From positions 1 through 24,901 of the forward strand of contig QAXH01005515.1 in NCBI GenBank assembly GCA_004335635.1: a stretch of DNA of 24,901 nt. Direction: 5' to 3'. Positions 19,526 through 24,901 of the stretch are shown one piece after another. A model generated the notes under the pieces. The model searched no databases and was not told the origin of the DNA. It saw only the letters and a program-made list of their open reading frames with translations. The position numbers were made by a program, and so were the translations under genes. This DNA comes from Chloromonas sp. AAM2 (lineage: Eukaryota; Chlorophyta; Chlorophyceae; Chlamydomonadales; Chlamydomonadaceae). Position 1 is the stretch's first letter. The number at the start of each line of letters is the position of its first letter.

Positions 19526-22500
19526 ATGGCGAGCGAGGCGGCTTCAGGGACGTCGATTCTCGACCTCTCAGAGCCCAAGATGCTTGAGATTGCCAGGCGT
19601 CTAGACTCACCTTCGCGCATCGCCCTCTGCCGGACGTGCAAGCGCCTGAATTGTCCGGCCGTCAATTCATTCTTCACGCAGCTCACGCTCGACTGGGCTG
19701 CCCATCCGCTACCAGGTGCGCACAGCACAGTTAGGCTACCAGAGGTGTGCAGTTGGTCAGCATGGAAACCTGGTCATGCATCGCATTTGTTGGCGGCTAT
19801 GTGGTCCTGCATTGAATCGACGTGTTTACTCAGGCGGCCTTGCAGAACGCGGAGCACGGCCTGGACCTCCTATTCACTGGCCCAAGGCCGCCCCAGCTAT
19901 CAAGTCACTGCACCTGGTAGGTCTTTGACAGGTACGGACGTCGCAGGGTTTGACTTTGCAGCAGGTGTTTGTAAGTGTGCAAGCGGTTTGCTTGGAAGGA
20001 TGGGCGCCATTGCACGTGCGCAATTCTTTTGTGCTTTGGCAAGTTCGTGCATGGCGGGCACAGGAGTTTGCAGGTCAGTCGGCGTTCAGCAAGTGGCAAT
20101 AGAGCTAGACAGAACAGCCGATGGGCAGGAAGCTAACCAACACTGCAGGGTGCAAAGTGGAACACATGACATGATGATACCAAGAGCACACAGAAAAGAC
20201 AGCCAACAGGTCAGTCAGAACTCGGTTACCCGGACGACCGAAAGGCAGCACGCGAATCTACTGTTCCTGGTACCATGCATGCAGGTTGCCGGCACGCGTC
20301 ATGGAGGTGGTGCCTCGCTAGCCGACGCTGACATGCAACTCACCAGGTTTCTGGGGAGCGAGGGTCCTGACATGCAAGTCTTGCAAAGCGTCACTTCCTT
20401 GCACCTCCAGGTGTGCTCTGACTGGCAGTATGGAAACATGCAATTGCGCCAGGTTTTGCCTCCATGTGTCTCGCAGTCCTGTTCAGCCAATTATGTTGTC
20501 CTATGCCTTTGGTTGAATGGTGCACTTGGTTGGATTTTGGATTTCAGCTTCCAGCCGTTGTGCGTTTGCTATTTTTGTTACATGACAACGCCACAAGAAG
20601 GTTGGCCACAAGGTTGGCTCTTACATCATGCTGGCTCTGGCTGATTGTCTCATCTTCTCTTGAAGCAGCATGCTGACGTGCGCAAGGCATGCTGATGTCA
20701 AATCACGTTCTCTGTGTGACACGCCGCGGTTGTTTTCCTTGTCATGCTGCAGGGCTGGGTTGTGCGTCACTCGAGTGCTGCTGCGGTGCGCCTCCTGGAG
20801 CTGCTCAAGATCAGGTTTCCTCTTCTGACCCGTCTCGAGCTCGATCGGTGCGCTGCGTTTGACATGGTGCTGTCCAAGGCGTCGATGCACTTGGAGCACC
20901 TCATCCACTTGATAGTGCAGAACGGGCAGCCAGACTTTGTGTTAGTTCGGCCACCCAACCTGCTTCCGCCCGGGCTCTGCGGCTTGAAAACACTAGCAAG
21001 CCTCACTCTGGCCACACCTCACACGTACGAACGCTTCGTTGACGTGTCGCCGTTGTCAGCTCTGGCGCAGCTCGAAGAGCTGGAGCTGGCGCTTCCAGCC
21101 TTACGGCTCGAGGGCCTCCGACAAGTCAGCCAAGGTTGTACGCAGCTCAGAAAGCTCATTTACGTCGATGGCGAGACGGTGGATCCTAATGTGGTTCCGC
21201 AGCAACCCGCGCAGACAGTATGTTGGCCAAGTCTTGTTGAGGCACACCTTGTGGTTACATGCCATCTGCTGCTACAGCTTGGCCTTCACAACAGGGAGAG
21301 TGCACCCAACCTGCGGCGCTTGCATTTCCAAGCCATTTGCCCTGCTGGGCATGGTGGCCAGCAGACGCGAGAAGACTTTACTGCGATTGCACATGCCTTC
21401 TCACAAAGCGCAGCGCTGCAGCCGCCGCTCGTTGTTAGCTGCGTGTATGATCTGCCAAGGATACTAGCGCTGCTGGCTCCGATGTCCGAAGCGTTAGGGC
21501 ATTTAGTGCTTTGCCACACGCAGCTTCGTGCAGCAAGCTTAGGGCAACGTATGCTGTCTGCGTTGCGCGCACTGCCACGTCTGACATGTCTCACGCTTGG
21601 CTCCGTCGAGCCAGACCCGGCTGCCGTTCTGGGAGTTCTTTTGGCGGCGCAGCAACAGCTGCAGCGCGTCATCATCGGCATCGGCAAAGTTCACATGGGA
21701 TACAACTACTGGGCACCTTCAACTGGCGAGGCACAGTTATGGTACGACACGCTCAGCAAGCTTGTCGAGAATTCAGCCGGCAGCCACAAAGATGACAATG
21801 GTGACGCAAGCGACGAGGAGACTGGAAGTCAGAGCCAGCAGTGCGTGATAGCTGATCCAGCTGCAGTACAGGCAGCAGCTAATGCCAGCACAGGCCGGGA
21901 TGGCGCTGGCACCACCACCATTAGTGCAGATGTGACAGCATCCATTGCCAGGGCTGCCGCTGGTGCTGCTGCTGACTGTGCAGCTTCAGCCGGTGCACCA
22001 GCTTTGTCTTCGTACCAAGCTGCAGCTGGTGCCGCTGCTGCCACTGCAGGTTCAATTGCTGCTGCCTTCGCAGCCGCGGCCGACCCTCACATCGCAGCTG
22101 CTGCAGCAGCGGGCATGGTGGCTCGAACAGCTGCTGCAAAGCCTGCCGTGCAAAGCACTAAGCCTCCCGCCATCCCCGCTGAAGCACCCAGAAGCAGCAC
22201 AAGCACAGAAGCTGGAGGCAGTCCACGCGCATCCGTTGCTCCGGCCACCACCACCCCAGCCACAGCAGAAAAGCCTAGCATAGCGGCAACCACTGAGGCT
22301 GGACCGCGCAAGGCTGTGCACATCTACTTTGGCGTCTGGTGCCCGGCTGCCAGGATCGACTTTGCAGCTACAAACCGCACCGAATCATACACCAGGCTGC
22401 GGGAGCTGGCTGCACACACCAGCAGCGCCTCAAGAAGCCCCTTCATTCTGCACGAATGCGACAATTGCAGCGCTGCTGACATGGCACTTGGTCCAGACAG

Positions 22501-22687
22501 GCTGTGGCTGCAGCCTCTCTTCGATCAGCTCAAATGTCTGTGGGAGCACCATGGGCCCCAGCGGTGGGAGGAGGCTGGGGTGGAGCTAAGTGAGGAGGAC
22601 TACAACTGCTGCAGTAATGATCTGATCTACGGCCAGGCTACACAGGGGCAGCGAGGTCCACAGCCAGGATATGGGGGCAGGCACTAG
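19526..22687 (+). CDS. F-box-like / leucine-rich-repeat protein, 4 exons, 777 aa
   Basis: Exons: 19526-19715, 19834-19916, 20285-20410, 20753-22687 (stop TAG), all GT-AG and in frame. The start sits in a good context (CCACCATGGCG). Residues 10-55 resemble an F-box (LDLSEPKMLEIARRLDSPSR, then CRTCKRL). Repeats of leucine-rich type follow to about residue 465 (IKSLHL, VTSLHLQ, LTRLELDRC, LASLTLA, LEELELALP, LTCLTLGS). An acidic linker (DDNGDASDEETG) leads to an alanine-rich tract at about 500-600 and a Pro/Thr/Ser-rich stretch to about 650. The C-terminal 120 residues start with HIYFGVWCPAARIDF, contain HECDNCS and LWEHHGP, and match no domain I know. If the F-box is real, the likely role is substrate receptor of an SCF ubiquitin ligase; it is degenerate, so a plain LRR protein is possible. 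The end of exon 3 could also be 20452. Confidence 0.75.
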
Positions 22688-23432
22688 ACTGCATCCCCCT
22701 AGGGCCTGGTGGAAAGCTGAAAGGCCAGAAGCCTCAGCAGGCAAATCACAAGCAAACAGCTGCAACCTACTCGCATGCAAAACTAAGAAAGATATGGCAG
22801 GACACAGGAGCACGAGGAACAGAGCAGAGCAACCAGCAGCTTGCCAATACATGGCGACAGGCATGGCACACAGACAGACTTGCAGACATCGGGCTGAAAA
22901 AGCTGCCCAGGCGCAGACCTATCCGGTACCTCAAGGCGGTATGTACTGACCCTTGGCTGGTGCCTATTGCCGCCTGGCACCTTGTGGATTAGGGAGACAG
23001 GGAAAGGCAGCACGTGTCTTTGGCTGGCCTCAGGTTCTGTATCAAGGCACGTATCAAGCAACGTGCAGTACCAGCAGTATGGCAACATAATGATACGTCA
23101 TGGGAGGGAATGAGGGCCCGGATTTGGGCTTGAATAACTTGTACTAGTGGTATGCGAGCGGCATGAGACGCCAGACCTTGCGCTTGTGTGCGGCCGCTTG
23201 GCAGGCCAGACAACTGATGCTACTATGGTGTCACTTGTACCAGGAAAACAGGTGCAGGGGAGCTCTTGCAGCGCGTTTAATAGGCGCATGCACGCTTACA
23301 ACAACTTCCAACAGCCACGTTTGACTGCACCATGTGGGGAGGGCCGGAGGTTGTCTTCTGAATGCTTCTCTAAGGCAGGCTTGGAAAAGAAACCAGCCAC
23401 AGTGCAGCAAGCACGTATGTCCATGCTTGGCG

Positions 23433-23437
23433 TGTAA
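23433..23437 (+). terminator. Candidate TGTAA poly(A) signal of F-box/LRR gene
   Basis: The first TGTAA I found after the stop codon lies about 745 bases downstream; another is at 23665-23669. Which one is used cannot be told from the sequence. Confidence 0.35.
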
Positions 23438-24183
23438 GGTTCGTCCAGCCATGCAGTCTGCTATGCAGCTGGACGAGACGGAGTATGGCCGGAGAACGAT
23501 GTGCAACAGGTTGGCACACTGTCTGTACCATGCAGCGGTTTCCCTGCGCTTTGAGTTCTGGTTTCTTTTACCTATTCTGCTCGCTCAGAGTTCGCCACAA
23601 CAGTATCCAGCATCGCCTCTTGTATGGCTTGCTAGCGTTGCGCTTGGTGTATGTGGAGCCTTGCTGTAACGTCTTTTGCTCTCCACGTATTCTTGGGTGC
23701 ATAATTCGATTCTATATAGACTCATAAGTTACAGCAGTGGGACTTGCAACACATATGCGTGCTCTTAGGAGTCAAAGGTTTGCTTTGCCTGACAGCCACC
23801 TCCGAGCGATTGCAGTTGTGCGGTACTGTTGGTGCAATGAAAATGCTGGATTGGTGGTCTTCAGAATTGCCGATGCATGTGCCTGCCCGTGCCATCAGTG
23901 ATGAAGTGCAGTCATGAAGCCGGTTCAGAACGGGTTGTTGCATCCTGTCCTGTACGGTACAAAACCGTGCTGCCAACCTGGTCTGGAACAGGAAAGCTGC
24001 TTTTGACAGACCAACTTCTGACAGTGTGTTCGAGCTGCAACCCAGGGCATTGAGGTGCCATTAATTGGCTTTGGCAGCCACGCTGTTTGAGATGCAAATA
24101 TAGATGTGCTTGCGTCTTTGAAGCAAGCACGTGCAGGTCTTGCAACATTCACCGGATGAAACATTACTCAAGCCGGCACCTTG

Positions 24184-24204
24184 CATTTCATTTCATTTCA
24201 TTTC
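24184..24204 (+). repeat. (TTTCA)n short tandem repeat
   Basis: About four units of a 5-base repeat (CATTTCATTTCATTTC and on) in noncoding DNA. Confidence 0.9.
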
Positions 24205-24487
24205 GATTCCTTGTTTCTTATCCTTACCTTGCGCAATATCTAAGAGATTGATTTCTCATGCTCGCCCAAAGATCATTCCTTCGTTGATCAACTACAAGGA
24301 CTGTGGTTTCGTGCTCTGCTCAATCCGTTGTTCATTTGTTGGGTTGGCTCGCGGACTTGTAGTGCAGCATACTGTCGCAGTTTCGTCCCCTGGACCTTCA
24401 GCCATGGCTATCACAAGGCAGGGGCTGACACGACACGAGCACCTGTCTGCTGGTCACACGCCTGGCTCCGAGTGCCCTGGAGAGTAA

Positions 24488-24602
24488 CTGAATTTTTTGA
24501 TGCCTTGTCTGCTGCGAGTGAATGAATGTTTTGATGCAAGATGATGAATTGTCTGCTGCGAGTAATGAATTTCTTAATGCCAGATGATGCCTTGTCTGTT
24601 GC
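24488..24602 (+). repeat. Degenerate ~44-bp tandem repeat, three copies
   Basis: The core TTGTCTGCTGCGAGT occurs at 24505-24519 and 24549-24563, with a decayed third copy at 24592-24602. Between the cores lie related blocks of ATGAAT, TT.ATGC and GATGATG. The period is 43-44 bases and the copies differ by substitutions and small indels. Confidence 0.75.
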
Positions 24603-24901
24603 TCTTGTCTGCTTGAGCCAAAGATCAGATGCTCGTCAACCTGAATTCTGAGGTAATGAGCTGCACCACCGCAGCATCAATATAATCACTCAAAGGATCA
24701 AGTCTGTCAACATTGCGATTGTCCCCAGTTGCTGTTCAGTTTGCTGCTGTTTCCTTTTGGTTTCTTGACTGGCCAAAGTTGTCTTCAGTTGCAACGGCCC
24801 TAGTTTGTCCTGTAAGCAAATTGTTGTAACGTATACCCAGCTCAATCTTGATGTATAACTCAGCTCAATCCAGCACAGAAATGACTGCCACGACGTGTGT
24901 G

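Larger units (their letters stand above)
22688..24901. other. Right-hand noncoding region, no gene recognised
   Basis: About 2.2 kb with only short unrelated open frames on both strands and no recognisable protein, tRNA or rRNA. The left part is presumably the 3' UTR of the F-box/LRR gene. A + strand frame at 23334-23669 ends in a hydrophobic stretch but has no other support. Confidence 0.5.

Noticed and set aside
19716..20644. Uninterrupted 372-codon frame from the F-box start
   Set aside because: It reads through introns 1-3. Splicing at consensus sites instead gives continuous LRR sequence into the large last exon.

Overview
The window looks like nuclear DNA of a green alga (Chlorophyta), probably trebouxiophyte-like. 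This rests on many short GT-AG introns with strong GTGAG donors and GCAG acceptors, TGTAA-type polyadenylation signals, a bacterial-type organellar leucyl-tRNA synthetase with a targeting extension, a plant-type dihydropyrimidine dehydrogenase, moderately high GC, and abundant CA/TGCATG-rich noncoding DNA. The lineage below 'green alga' is inference. There is no prokaryotic operon structure and no phage, CRISPR or rRNA.

Layout. (1) 1-1726 is noncoding as far as I can tell. It holds a long imperfect palindrome (598-1014) and, next to it, a 226-bp segment bounded by inverted copies of a ~20-bp motif (1034-1259). (2) 1727-6194, + strand: complete 12-exon dihydropyrimidine dehydrogenase (PYD1), 433 aa, including an 18-nt microexon. 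(3) 7224-17112, - strand: complete 18-exon organellar leucyl-tRNA synthetase, 951 aa, convergent with PYD1; the two candidate poly(A) signals lie about 80 bp apart. Its introns carry several tandem repeats, one of which flanks a 480-base assembly gap. (4) 18074 to about 18968, - strand: a small membrane-anchored C3HC4 RING protein whose 5' end I could not settle. (5) 19526-22687, + strand: a 4-exon F-box-like/leucine-rich-repeat protein of 777 aa with an alanine-rich tract, divergent from the RING gene. (6) 22688-24901: no gene recognised; candidate poly(A) signals and short tandem repeats.

I rebuilt the PYD1 and LeuRS models exon by exon. Every junction keeps frame and restores the conserved motifs, so both are high confidence. 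PYD1 starts uracil/thymine breakdown and LeuRS charges organellar tRNA-Leu. The RING and F-box/LRR proteins both point to ubiquitin-dependent turnover, and their head-to-head arrangement is worth noting, but nothing shows that they act together. I found no clear new multi-gene system. The best leads are the palindrome, the dispersed inverted motif, and the strong AG|GT bias at intron 3' ends.
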